Source: Rotaria socialis (taxonomy: Eukaryota > Rotifera > Eurotatoria > Philodinida > Philodinidae). Taken from it: a DNA stretch of 64,000 nt. The notes under the pieces are model-generated. The model was not told the origin of the DNA. It saw nothing but the letters and a program-made list of their open reading frames with translations, and searched no databases. A program made the translations under genes and the position numbers. Positions 33,185 through 43,918 of the stretch are shown piece after piece (position 1 is the first letter of the stretch; the number at the start of each line of letters is the position of its first letter). The DNA lies in NCBI GenBank assembly GCA_905331475.1, contig CAJNYU010001215.1, positions 22,198-86,197 on the forward strand, in the 5' to 3' direction.

Positions 33185-33977
33185 AACAATCCTCCGTATG
33201 GAGAGTACTTAAAACTGGATATTCAATGATGATTGTATTAATTCAGCACATTGCCATCAGACACACCGTTCTTGATCGAATAAGGATCAATATTTCAGAT
33301 AATATGGAAGATGCAAATATGAAGCTTACACTTGCATAGACCAATAACAAAAAGAATGCTTGACTACACACATTTGTGTAGAATCAAAGTATTAAACGTA
33401 CATAAGTGTATTAGAATACGAGCATATATCTAGTTCTCATCCTGTACTCATTAAGCAATCTGATTAGAATGTTTATAATCATATATACCGATTTCTTTTC
33501 AAGAGAAGCTATATCTGCGTAATGATGAGTGGGAGTTCTAATCTGAATTTTGTGGCTCTTGTATGTAATCATATCTTCACTCAAAAATGCAATTTCTAAT
33601 CCGCTTACAAAAATTGGGACATGACAATCTGCGATAGAATATATAAAAAAAGACACATGAATATAAATCTTATCTTTTCTTCTCAATAGTTTGCTAGAGA
33701 AAAGAAGAATTACATTATTATAATATAACGACAGAGAAGGAAAGAAAATCTTGTTGAAAGAACAAGAAGAGCAGAAACGACATACTTTAAATTGTTCGCA
33801 GGTGCAGAAAAACAAAAGATGCCACTTAGTAAGCATTCTTTTTCTAAATTCATTCTGATACAACAGAGAAACGTGTCTTGATTTTGTATCAATGCCGCAT
33901 AGATAATTGTATATTGCTTCGCTATATGGCCGCTTGTTTTGTCTTCTATATTTAAGATATCTTTCAGATAAAACATA

Positions 33978-34203
33978 ATGTGCAGAAAAACGATTTGTTC
34001 TAAATGTGGAAAGCCTACATGGGCAGGTGATGTGAAGATCAGTTCCAATCTACTGAAAACATTACTCAATATATATTTTTTTTGAGTTTTTAGGTTGTGG
34101 TCAACACATTGAACAAGCATTAGAAGGTGTGCCAATCAAAGAACGATGTAAATGCTCAAAAGATTCAAGAGTTGGAAGATGTATTCTTTTACGTAGAATA
34201 TGA
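33978..34203 (+). CDS. Small cysteine-rich zinc-binding protein, 52 residues, two exons
   Basis: Exons 33978-34026 and 34094-34203 with a 67-bp GT-AG intron; 159 nt in frame. The product begins MCRKTICSKCGKPTWAGCG and continues QHIEQALEGVPIKERCKC. I recognise this as a short conserved eukaryotic family of unknown function, in which CxxC, a WxGCGxH motif and a final CxC are invariant. Four or five Cys plus the His would bind zinc. The intron splits a Gly codon inside the WAGCG motif, so no long ORF reveals the gene. AATAAA lies about 34239, a plausible polyadenylation signal. It converges with the ADP-ribosyltransferase gene to the right. Confidence 0.85.
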
Positions 34204-34845
34204 GAATTTATCAGATCGTGTTATCATTAATTGATGCATAATAAAATCAGCGATGAGTACAATTCAAGATGAATCTTTTTACATATGTGTACACTTCCTT
34301 TTTTTGGCATATGGCATACATCAATAAAATTATTTTTTTCTTATAACTTGTTATTTTTCAAATGTCTATTTGCTCTTCTCATAAGTTATACCTTTCCCAC
34401 AATAAAGAGTACCTTTTAATATTTCGTAATTTTTTTGGGATTTAAATCCGTTGATTGACTCTTGGCTGAAAAGCAAAAGTTGAGAGCTATGAATTGAATC
34501 CTTTTATCATTGTCCGTTAAGTCCGAATTTGGGAAGATGCTCGCTAAATTTTTAAAATCTTGCCAGAATCTTGCTCTGGCACGTACAAGATAATGACACT
34601 TGGCTTGTCTTTCTTTGAACACAGATTTTTTTCTAATAATTCGAAAAACTAGACAACGTTTCATAGTAACTTGTTCATATAGACAGAATTCAAAAAACAA
34701 AATAAAATAGGAAAAGTTTTAAATCGTATTTTATTGGAAGAAAGATATCGCAAGATTATGCCAAGTACAGGAACAATTGTATGGAAATGGAAATATCTAG
34801 TAAATAAAAGACGTTGATCAAAATCGAATAATAATTATAACGATT
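34204..34845. other. Convergent intergenic spacer
   Basis: About 640 bp of AT-rich sequence between two converging genes. It has a polyadenylation signal near 34239 for the plus-strand gene and minus-strand AATAAA candidates near 34730. A 94-codon minus-strand ORF at 34416-34700 has no recognisable motif and I leave it uncalled. Confidence 0.5.
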
Positions 34846-35859
34846 TTAACTCCAATTAGCGATGCAACGTAAGTAAATTAATGTTTTCCCATCGCTACTC
34901 GTTTCAACATTCGTTATAAAGAAACATGTTGTAGCTGATAATAAAATTTCTTCTTCTTCTGGAAATGATGATATCGATGTTAGGTCAGCACCAACCGGTA
35001 TCGACGTTAAATCGATAATAAACAGCGTGTTTCCAAAATTTTCTGCTTTTGAACGATTTTTTGTTGTTGACGTAAATGCAGGCCAATGACCACATTCGTC
35101 TATCTTATAACAGTTTATCATCTCCGACGTTAAATTGCCACCTCTATAAACCAAATTTTGTAGTCTCTTATTGATTGGTTGTAAAGGACCATAACCAGTT
35201 TCTGATTTGAGATACTGATGCAAAAGATAAGTAAATGGGCCAAGTGTACTAATTTTGCTCACGTCATGTTCTCTTAAAACCTGATTCAAAAGTTTGTACA
35301 GAAAGCATTCTCTAGTATACAACCAAGCGCAATGCTTATAAATTTCACTTTCTGGCTTCTTTTTCATATTTCTCAGACTATTTGCAATCCAGGCAGCTTC
35401 ACATTGTTTACCCAATTTCGCCCCTTCTTCAACTATGCCTGCTGCAGCCAACTCAAGGACTTGTGGAATGTCGTCATACACCGCAGAACGAACATCCGCT
35501 TTCCAACAGTCGATAAACTCGGATCCCTGGCCTCTACATCTATTAGGAGGTCGAAATGACGGTATATTTACGGACTGAGTCGGTAGAAAGAATCGATCAC
35601 GTCTGAGTAGTTCCGGTTCACGATTGCCACGAACAACACGTTTTATTGGTCGCTGTTTCGTCTTGTCGATTATACTAATCTGAATATTTTTCTTTAAATC
35701 AATGATATAGTCATCTATTTCGACCGTCTGAAGTTTCTTCGTACAAGCAGCTTCTATAATTTCATTTTCAATGTCTGAGTATGTATCCCATTTGGCTATT
35801 TCTTCTGTTGACCATGGATTCAAATTTGTTTTCCAATACCACATAGCATGATCAGTCAT
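34846..35859 (-). CDS. WWE domain fused to arginine-type mono-ADP-ribosyltransferase
   Basis: A single-exon protein of 337 residues. Residues 1-75 match a WWE domain: MWYWKTN, then W...Y, then IENEIIEAACTK, then VEIDDYIIDLKKNIQ. WWE domains bind ADP-ribose units or poly-ADP-ribose. Residues 110-330 match the eukaryotic ART (cholera-toxin-like, R-S-E) fold. The NAD-binding Arg is in VYRGG (R239), the Ser-Thr motif is FTSTT (S264), and the ExE loop is in PEEEEILL (301-304). The ExE signature predicts transfer of ADP-ribose from NAD to arginine. No signal peptide or GPI-type hydrophobic tail is seen, so it is probably intracellular, unlike vertebrate ecto-ARTs. Rotifer genomes carry many such genes. 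Substrate is unknown. All three catalytic motifs are intact. Confidence 0.88.
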   Translation of the reverse strand: MTDHAMWYWKTNLNPWSTEEIAKWDTYSDIENEIIEAACTKKLQTVEIDDYIIDLKKNIQISIIDKTKQRPIKRVVRGNREPELLRRDRFFLPTQSVNIPSFRPPNRCRGQGSEFIDCWKADVRSAVYDDIPQVLELAAAGIVEEGAKLGKQCEAAWIANSLRNMKKKPESEIYKHCAWLYTRECFLYKLLNQVLREHDVSKISTLGPFTYLLHQYLKSETGYGPLQPINKRLQNLVYRGGNLTSEMINCYKIDECGHWPAFTSTTKNRSKAENFGNTLFIIDLTSIPVGADLTSISSFPEEEEILLSATTCFFITNVETSSDGKTLIYLRCIANWS

Positions 35860-38489
35860 CTTAATGTTGATAGCGACAATTTGAAAAAACGTTGCCTCTT
35901 AGTAACTAGACAAGCAAAACTCAAATGGTTAATTTTGCGATGGAGAAAAACACAATGCATCGACGTTACAGGAAGAAAAAAGGTAAATTAAATTTCTACT
36001 ATCGTCATGTGTAAATACATGTAAAAAAAAGACTTCATTCCTCTCCACTATCAACTCCTGAGAATGAGTCACCGTTGTCATAACCGGTTTCTATTTCTGC
36101 TCAAGAAGTCTTATCAATCAGCTGATATCCTAGGTTCGGCCTAGTCTCTAGGGTGGACCAAAAGTGTGTGGCGTGAGTGAGTGCCTTGTTTATGCGTGAT
36201 CCATACCTCCCTTGCCACTCACCATGGTAAAATGGAAATTAGTTTCTTATCAGGGAGTTCGCTTTACTATGTTTACGGTTGTAATTATAGTTTTCTATTT
36301 TCGGTAAAACACAGTTAGATTACTTTACTTCATCTGATAAAGTAAAGATAAAGTGCCACCACTAGATCGAAGTGCTGAGTAAATATTTAGCTATTATACT
36401 ATTCACAACAACATGAATAGAACGTATTTTCTTTTAAAACTATTCAACAAAGCGAATAAATGTTCTCGTTTGTCTAAAATCCAAACAGAACATTGAAAAC
36501 TAATTCTCACATATGGATGTGAGTGTGTTTGATTATATGAAAACTGAATATCACATCTCAAACCTATATTTCCCTAAAAAATATTCATTTGTCTCATTGA
36601 ATGAAAAGTGTCGTTATATTGGGATACCGAATCTTTTTTAAGATGAAAAACAGAAAATGAGAAACTCCGAATTAAGTCAATGCATTAGACAACTTGACAA
36701 CATTATCCTTGAATTTCGAGCTGCTATTTTTTATAATTGTTCCAAGGATTTATCGATCGGCTAATACAGTCAAAAATATCTTTCATATCAACATTGTTAG
36801 AATGGTATTGTTCCCCTAGAATGCTGAAGGGAGATTGATTGATCTTTTCTAATATGATGGTAGTACATCTGCCCGAGCAGAGGATGTGTAGTTCGAATCC
36901 CACGAAAGGGTCATATTTTATTTTTTTATGTGATCATATCATTTCGCTGTTAGCTTAGCGCCTAATAGATATCATTATAGAACTTCATTTTGTTGCAAAG
37001 CGTATTACCTAAAAATTGTTTTGCGGCTATTTATAATATAGTGCATCTTGATGCGTTGTAAGTGAAATGTGTCGAACATATTCAGAGCAATGCTTATGAT
37101 TCCTTTCAATCACTGCTCGCCTTTCTTTTCTTTTTCTTTTATATGAATTGTTTGTTCTATGAATTTAAAGCGTACAGTTTCTTAAAATATTTATATCGAG
37201 AAAAAATGATGATTTATGTTACAGGTATCTTTACTCTATTTTTAGCAACAAAACGAACTTAAACATGTATGGTTTTTCGTAGACAATACAAAAAGTTACC
37301 TTACAGTGTTACAATCGATTTACAAAATATGAGATGTTAATGACGTCAGTAGAGTCGAATAATTGTTTTTGTAATGATGTATGAAGAAAATAAATTTTCT
37401 TATTTCAAATCTTGCGTCATACATACAATCAAAGAAATTTGAGTAGGAAAAAATGCCGTACTGATAGAATGACACAATGATGATTAAACTAACATCGAAA
37501 GAAGGTTTATTAATTTTAAGTCTTGTCTTTTTTTGTTGACTGCTCCAATTCTTTTGTCTATGTGTATCGAAACGTTCGATAAAACAAAAATGATGAGGCA
37601 TTCGTTTTCTTTAAATTGAACTGATTTGTGTTTTTTGCTAGTGTATTTATTTTTAGACGCATTATAATGACTTTCATTATTCATAGCTAGTAATTTCATT
37701 GTAGCGTCATACCGTTACAATTCAACAGACATGTAAGAATTGTGCGAATCATCTACATATAACTTGGAAAATATTCAAACAATAATTTGATATATCTATG
37801 AGATCTCGATGTCTACATCATTGACAACGTCTGTTTCAGAGTAGAAGAATGCAAGCGTGTACCCACATATTATAGTCGTTTGAAGAGATATTTTTCGGTC
37901 AGTTATGACTCTTTATTGGTTTTTATATTAAATAATTCATTTAATAGAAAATTCTTCAACTTCACTACATTCTCGTTGTGTAGTCATGTTATTTAATAAA
38001 TATTTGAAAAATTATAATAGACGTTTTTTTGATTGGCCAAGTCTGCTTAGAATGTTTTATATTTAAATACAATCTTCAAGTGTGTGGGAAAACGAAACCA
38101 TGCTCAAATGTCTAGTTTCATCTTATTATTTTTGAAATATAACAATAATAGAGTTGATATTGTGTATGTTCAGGAATATTTAAAAATGTCCTGTGCCATA
38201 TACATATCTATATATGATTGTTAATAGCAACATCTGTTTTTAACATAAAAAATCTGTTGATTGGAAATAAATAAATCGGTTTAAAAGACTTCAAACCAAA
38301 TCGGTCCCGTCACTGTTAAGATTAGGTGTCATGATGTCGTACAAGTAATACTCATGACGAATACTGCATCAAACATCGCGCAATTTTGCCTTTTACTTCC
38401 CTGTGTTTGTAATTGCAGCATACGTACAACACGTCATATAAAATGATGAAGAACATGTACGATGAAAGTTACATTTTTCTATTCATACC
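35860..38489. other. Intergenic, about 2.6 kb
   Basis: AT-rich sequence without a supportable protein gene. It contains the tRNA-like element at 36843-36910 and degenerate GTGTGG-rich stretches near 36155 and 36510. The right end should hold the promoter of the VWA gene. Confidence 0.6.
36843..36910 (+). other. tRNA-like sequence (tRNA pseudogene or SINE head)
   Basis: A 68-nt segment with a 7-bp acceptor-like stem (TCTTTTC with GAAAGGG, extendable by two pairs), an A-box-like TAATATGATGG and a near-consensus B box AGTTCGAATCC. The anticodon arm does not form a normal 7-nt loop with T33, and the T stem is poorly paired, so I doubt it is a functional tRNA. It could be a decayed tRNA gene or the head of a tRNA-derived SINE. 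Confidence 0.4.
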
Positions 38490-41400
38490 ATGGCGTCATG
38501 TACAATTGTTTCTTCAGAAGGTTTCGCTTCGTCTTTGGTCAACTTTCGAGTTCCGTTTCGTGGTGATAAAAAAAATGAAGATTGCCTTTCACGAATTATT
38601 CTTGTCATTGATCGATCTGGATCCATGGCTGGAGGTAAAAACAATAAGATTTGTTTAATTATGCAACCCTATGAAAAGAAAATATAGGTCCATGGAAACA
38701 AGTTCAAGCGGCAGTTCAAGCTATTGATGAAATGAATCAAAAATTATCGAGAGGCGCCAATCTAGAACCTATTGTTATTACCTATAATAATACAGTGTCG
38801 ATTACGAACTTAGCTTCTATTGCAAAAACAAAAGCCGATGGATCAACTGATTTTGTCAAAGGTACTTTTTATTCGTTTGATCGTAATTCACAATTTCCGG
38901 ACTTTTTGTCTAAATAGCTTTTCAACAAGTACAGAAAACAGTAACAGAAATAGGTGTTGATAAACGGATTGTAATTATGTTTATGACTGACGGATGTGAT
39001 TCATGTAATAGGCCAAATGCAATTATTGATGCTCAAACAAAATTGCAAATGTTTTTAAAAGAATCTAGTTTAAATTGTGTTGTACATGTTATTGGTTATT
39101 CAAGCAGTCACGATTTAAATATGATGAATACATTGAAAAGTTTAGGTACAACTGAAGGTGTTTACCGATATGCTGAAGGTTCAAAGGGTTTAGATGAAAA
39201 ATTTCGAGAACTATTTGAATTTGCTGATTTAACTGTTGAATTTTCAATTAAATTACCGAATGTTAAAGAACCAATTAAAATCACTGGTGAAATGGTCGAT
39301 TCCGATCACATCGAAAGCGAATGTTGGTTATCGTTAAGTGAAAATATCACGCAACCCATTGAAATAACTATAGGTGATAATCAGTATAATGTTGTACCCA
39401 TGCTGACTGAGCCCGATACAATTTTTATTCTTAAATTATTATCAAAACGAATAAGTGATATTAAAACGCAAGAAGAATTAGATCAAATTCAAAGTGAATT
39501 ACAACAAGTAAAAGTACTTGGAAGTGGTGTTGGCGGAACGAAAGCCGATCGACGATTTTTAATGGAACTTCGTGATGAACTTCAAACGCGTTTAGATGCT
39601 CTGCATTCTATTATGGCTGATATTGCACGCGGGACATTGAATCAAACAGCTGCACTCGCGAAAATGAATGATTTACGATATGCCAATAAGTAATTAAGTT
39701 TCGATAATCCTGCATAGTTCAAAGAGCAAGTTTTTCAAGCTTTCAGAAATTTTTCGATTAGCCGTTAATTCAGATTTATTTCCCTGCATTATTGTACTGC
39801 ACTCATTGATGAATAAATTTTCTTTAAAAAAATTTAGATTTTCAAAATCTTCACGTCAACGTCGAATGGATCAACGTGCAATACGTAATCAAGCGAATCT
39901 CCAATTGATCGATACAAAACTAAAGGAACTCAAGTTCAATGAAGAAACAGCTTTTACTAATGTTGATCTTACCACATTCACTTGTTGTTTAACATTGAAT
40001 ACTTGTCGAGATATGATGATGGATAGTGAAGATGATGTTATGGGTGTTGGTCTTGTTGTTGAACGACAAGAACATGTTGTCGATGCACCAACCTTAATAT
40101 CAGTGAAAGATGTCTCAGTAACCATTCTTTCGCGTTCAGCATGTGATGATGCAATTAAAGTGAAACTCAATATTGCAGATGCAGCTCGAATTCATGGAGG
40201 TTTCGTTCCATCAAAATCAGCTGCGCTGACTACCAGCACGACACGAACTCAAAACTTAGCAAATAATAACCAATCAGAATTTACTCGTGGTGTTGCAGCA
40301 GAACATATCAATACATTTTTACCTTTGTATATATGTGATGCACATTTCGAACGTGTTCAAATCATGTTAGAACCTATACTTGGTTATCTGTTTACACTCG
40401 ATATAACTGGCTATAGATGTGATCAATTATTAGGTCTCTATTCCATTCTCGGTCAAATGATGAATTCTAGCCCTCGAAACGGATCTGAACGTGAAGAAAT
40501 GATTCTCTATGAATTTACACGTTTATGTCGTGCTCTTCTTCCACGAACTCTTGAATCTCTCGGCGAAGAAAACGATGTGTTGAAAAAATTCATCGCAGGC
40601 CCAACTGGCCGTAGTAAAGCGCATATACAGAATTTGATGACACTCTTCGGTTATATGCACGCATTAGGTATTGAAACTATCGATGAATCACTTCGTTATG
40701 CTATTGTTGAAGAATTGTATCGACGTCGTTTTTCTTACATCTATCATGGTACATCAGAAGATGTTATTAGTGAACATATACAAACTTTACTTTACGGTAA
40801 AGATGATGAAAATAATGAAACAAAAACCGAAGTAGGTGAGCTATGTTATGTTAAAAGCAAAAATGATAAAACAAATGATGGTCATTTTGCTCAATATGCT
40901 CGAGCTGTATTAAAGAAAAATGACATCAATCATAAAATTCCAACAGAAAACATCGATATACAATATGAAATACCTGAACGACAAATAAATTCCATGAATA
41001 ATAAAATACGTTCGAAAATGGTTGAATTACTATCTCGTTTTTCAACAAAACCAACGCGACATGTTCTTGATCGATTAGGCATTCGTATGATGGATATATC
41101 GAATGAACATGAATGCATTTTACTTCGGTCGATGCTGGTTCAATGTTTAAGATTCCATTCCAATGAATCTATCAATGGAGCTGTTTTAAATAAAACGTTT
41201 TTTAATGTACAAACAGATTATGAACGTGTTCTTACAGTTGCACATGAAGAATTTGATACTAATCGTCAAAATTTAATAACAAATAAAATCGAACAAATCC
41301 GTGTACTTGAACTAGCGCGACGCGCAGTTTTAACAAATGATATCGGTGTATATCTTGGTAGAATGATGGTCTATGCACCAACACGAGGTGGGAAAATATT

Positions 41401-41734
41401 CGATGCTGTGTTGAGTTTATTACTTGATCGTAGTCAAAAACAAGTACCTTTATTAGCCGAGAAAATATCGATAATATTTACAGGTCGTTATAAAGAACAT
41501 CGTGATGCTGACAAAGAATTCGATGTATTAAGTAACGGTTTTGCTTGGTTTCCGGATCGGTCGATTATTAATCGTGTACGAGAAGCACTAGGCGAAGATC
41601 ACTGGAATGATTTAGAACAATTGATGCGAGGTCGTACTTGCGGTCATGTCTATCGGATGTCGGATATTCCAAATCGCCATGGTTTTCACAATTCACATCC
41701 GAATCCTAATTTGACTGTCCCATGGGCTTCATAA
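38490..41734 (+). CDS. VWA-domain protein with large unrecognised C-terminal region, 995 residues, four exons
   Basis: Exons 38490-38634, 38688-38861, 38918-39689 and 39838-41734 sum to 2988 nt in frame. The VWA domain (about residues 30-230) has a complete MIDAS: DRSGS (D41, S43, S45), the Thr in DGSTDF, and the Asp in FMTDG, so divalent-metal-dependent ligand binding is expected. After it comes a beta-rich segment, then a predicted coiled coil (residues about 305-400) that spans the third splice junction. The last 600 residues are mostly helical and end in a segment with TCGHVY; I do not recognise them. A naive reading gives two separate ORFs, because the frame hits TAA just after the third donor. 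Splicing AA|GTAATT to TTTAG|ATT joins them cleanly as NK|FSKSSRQRR. No signal peptide is seen, so it is probably an intracellular VWA protein. Confidence 0.82.
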
Positions 41735-42164
41735 CAAAAAATAAGAAACTTTATTAACTGTTTTTGTTTATTACAATTAGAACAAAATAAAATAAATCTA
41801 GATATATAAAGCTAAAGCAGAAGATGAAAGCACTCGTGTGAAGTCGATATGTATTTCTATCGTGATCTGTACTGATACGTCTAAATTTCTAACTCTTATG
41901 CACTCTTATAGTTGAATACACCCACTGTCAAAGGTTCACAGCAACTAGTTCAATTGCATCTTGTTTATTAAATTGAATTCTCTTCGCTGGTTTAAATAGT
42001 GTAGGCATTTTACATTTTGATGATAATCTGCGATGATCGCTTGTCAAAATAATTTACTCGTTTCGACTTAAATGATGATCTTTTGTTTTTACAACAGAAA
42101 ATAAATATTAAAAAAATGAATTTAATACTGTTGAACCATGGTTTCTTTCTATAGATATTCTGAG
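41735..42164. other. Intergenic spacer
   Basis: 430 bp of AT-rich sequence downstream of the VWA gene. AAAATAAAATAAAT near 41785 is a plausible polyadenylation signal. Nothing else is recognised. Confidence 0.6.
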
Positions 42165-42937
42165 AATTCTATTTAGTGCTTTGCGTATTTGTTTTATTTA
42201 TAATCATTGTGGATAAAACATTTGACAAAACCTCCATGCTATTTAGTGCTGATTCATGTTTAACTGCATTTGTATTCGCACTTCAAAATGATCTTAAACA
42301 AATTCAATTTCGAGATTCACTTTGCATTTTATCTAGGTTTTGTCTCGTGTACTGCATTTAATTGTTCATTTTTATTACAAGCTGTTTTCCGATATTTTAT
42401 TGTCGTTTATCCAGATTTCATATTTTGGCCATCGATTCGATTTCAAGTTTTGCTCATCTGTTTAACATGGATCTTTAGTTACTTATGGCCTATTGCTTTG
42501 TTGTTCACCGATGACATCATCTGCAATGTTGACAATCAAATATGTCAATTATTTATATGTCATGTTGTGCGTATATGATGCCCATCGTATTTGTTATGTT
42601 TATATACTTTATATTAGTACGATATGTGAAAGAAATGAGTAAACATGTATTATCTGTAAATACATTAGTTCGCGCACAAAGAGAATTAAAAATGATTCGC
42701 CGTATAGTGATACTGTTAATCATATTAATCACACTAGGTTTTCCATATACGATCTTTATTTTTATCTCATTTTTTACTAATCCTCCAAAATATCATTTTC
42801 AAATTGCTTTTATATTTATTGATATATCATTGGTATGGGTAATGATTATTTTATTTCAATTCACTGAACCATTAAAACTGTCTATAATGAAAAGAATAAA
42901 ACGAATATCAAATATGGTAATGGCAACAGTGAATTGA
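42165..42937 (+). pseudogene. Rhodopsin-like GPCR pseudogene, two frameshifts
   Basis: Three overlapping reading frames together spell most of a seven-helix receptor. A first segment (42176 to about 42340) holds the end of helix 1 and a shortened helix 2 (VLCVFVLFIIIVDKT, then DSCLTAFVFALQND). A second (about 42340-42560) holds helices 3 and 4, with FRYFIVVYP in place of the usual DRY motif. A third (42542-42937) holds helices 5 to 7, including the basic loop RAQRELKMIRRIV and FPYTIFIF. Frame changes occur near 42340 and near 42555. The extracellular N terminus and start of helix 1 are missing, and roughly ten residues of helix 2 appear deleted. Helix 7 ends QFTEPLK rather than NPxxY. This looks like a decayed member of an expanded rotifer receptor family. 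Ligand unknown. Confidence 0.75.
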
Positions 42938-43698
42938 ATCAATCAAGTATCGTAACTTAATTTATACTGTATTAAATTTTTTTTGTGGAATGTCCTACCG
43001 AAAGATTCATATCAAATAAAAAATGAAGTGTCTGTGCTCTTGCCTTTCTATATTTGATTCTAACAATAGTTGACCTGAAAACCTATTCTACACTTAGGAT
43101 GGATCAGCCTAATAGAGTGTAAGTGGCACTTTAGATTAAGTTAGTAGATCCATCGAAGCCAGTTCACCACCACATCCACACGCTCAAGAAAGTAAGAAAA
43201 AGATATTTGAATGTTACCCTTATTTCACTCTCACCAATAGAATAAAGAGCCGGTGTACCATGTTCACACATATGATTTTCGATTAATTGTAATATTTCTT
43301 TTCACTTTTAGAATTCGACTAACCAGATTGCATAGGCCACTAAAATCTACATTTAATATAAAGACACTTATTTCTTATCTATTAGGCGAAAAAATCACTT
43401 CGACTATTCGAGTTCAATACAATTATTTCTTTTCGCGTTTGATATGCTTAAGCTTTTTTTGATCATGGAGATACATGTGGGTGTGGGTGAGACTGCTGCA
43501 AATGTTGTTTCTTCTGACAATACTCACACCCCACGCACACCCTTTATATGCGAATTTAAGACAAATGACTTTTGCACAATAGTTTATTGAGAAAAATAAT
43601 AATCACAAAAGCATGTATATATCTACTCTCTATCAATCTAGTACAGCATAAAGACCAACAAGGAATAAATGAAAAATAAACTGGCCAGACATGATTTT
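42938..43698. other. Intergenic with one telomere-like hairpin
   Basis: AT-rich sequence without a gene. It includes the hairpin at 43475-43542 and is followed by the putative insertion at 43707-43918. Confidence 0.5.
43475..43542. repeat. Telomere-like hairpin 4
   Basis: Left arm GTGGGTGTGGGTGAG, loop of about 30 nt, right arm CTCACACCCCACGCACACCC. Nearly complementary arms made of TGTGGG-type units. Confidence 0.75.
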
Positions 43699-43706
43699 CA
43701 ATAAGT

Positions 43707-43918
43707 CCCCAGGTCGATCAAAACGGACCACCGTAAGCCGGCGTAATATTACCGTAAACGGTCGTTTTTGCATCGTATTCCGTCGTAAAACAGCCGTATT
43801 ACTGCTCCTGCTATACGGGGAAAATACGGCTCATAAAACGGGCCGTACTTGTATCGTATACGACCGTTTACTGATCGCTTTCTTCGACCGGGGTCCAGTG
43901 AAAAAAATCTACGGTTCG
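43707..43918. mobile_element. Putative short DNA-transposon insertion (212 bp) at a stop codon
   Basis: The interval is flanked on both sides by CAATAAGT (43699-43706 and 43919-43926), a candidate 8-bp target duplication. Internally it is rich in inverted CCGTA/TACGG motifs, and GTAAACGGTCGT near 43752 has an exact inverted copy near 43862. Near the ends, CCCAGGTCGA and its near-complement TCGACCGGGG occur, though the right-hand one lies about 25 bp inside the duplication. The boundaries are therefore uncertain. Confidence 0.5.

Larger units (their letters stand above)
31684..33977. other. Intergenic, with two telomere-like hairpins
   Basis: About 2.3 kb without a supportable gene. ORFs present (for example one at 32440-32856) show no family signal and run through the hairpin. 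It probably contains the promoter of the DUF3638 gene on its left side and of the small zinc-protein gene on its right. Confidence 0.6.

Noticed and set aside
33411..34135. Two long minus-strand ORFs of about 145 codons
   Set aside because: The right-hand ORF overlaps the two-exon zinc-protein gene on the plus strand, which has recognisable conserved motifs; both look like chance openings.
39690..39837. VWA ORF and downstream 642-codon ORF as two separate genes
   Set aside because: A GT-AG intron joins them in frame through a coiled coil, the total is divisible by three, and the second ORF's first residues fall inside the intron.
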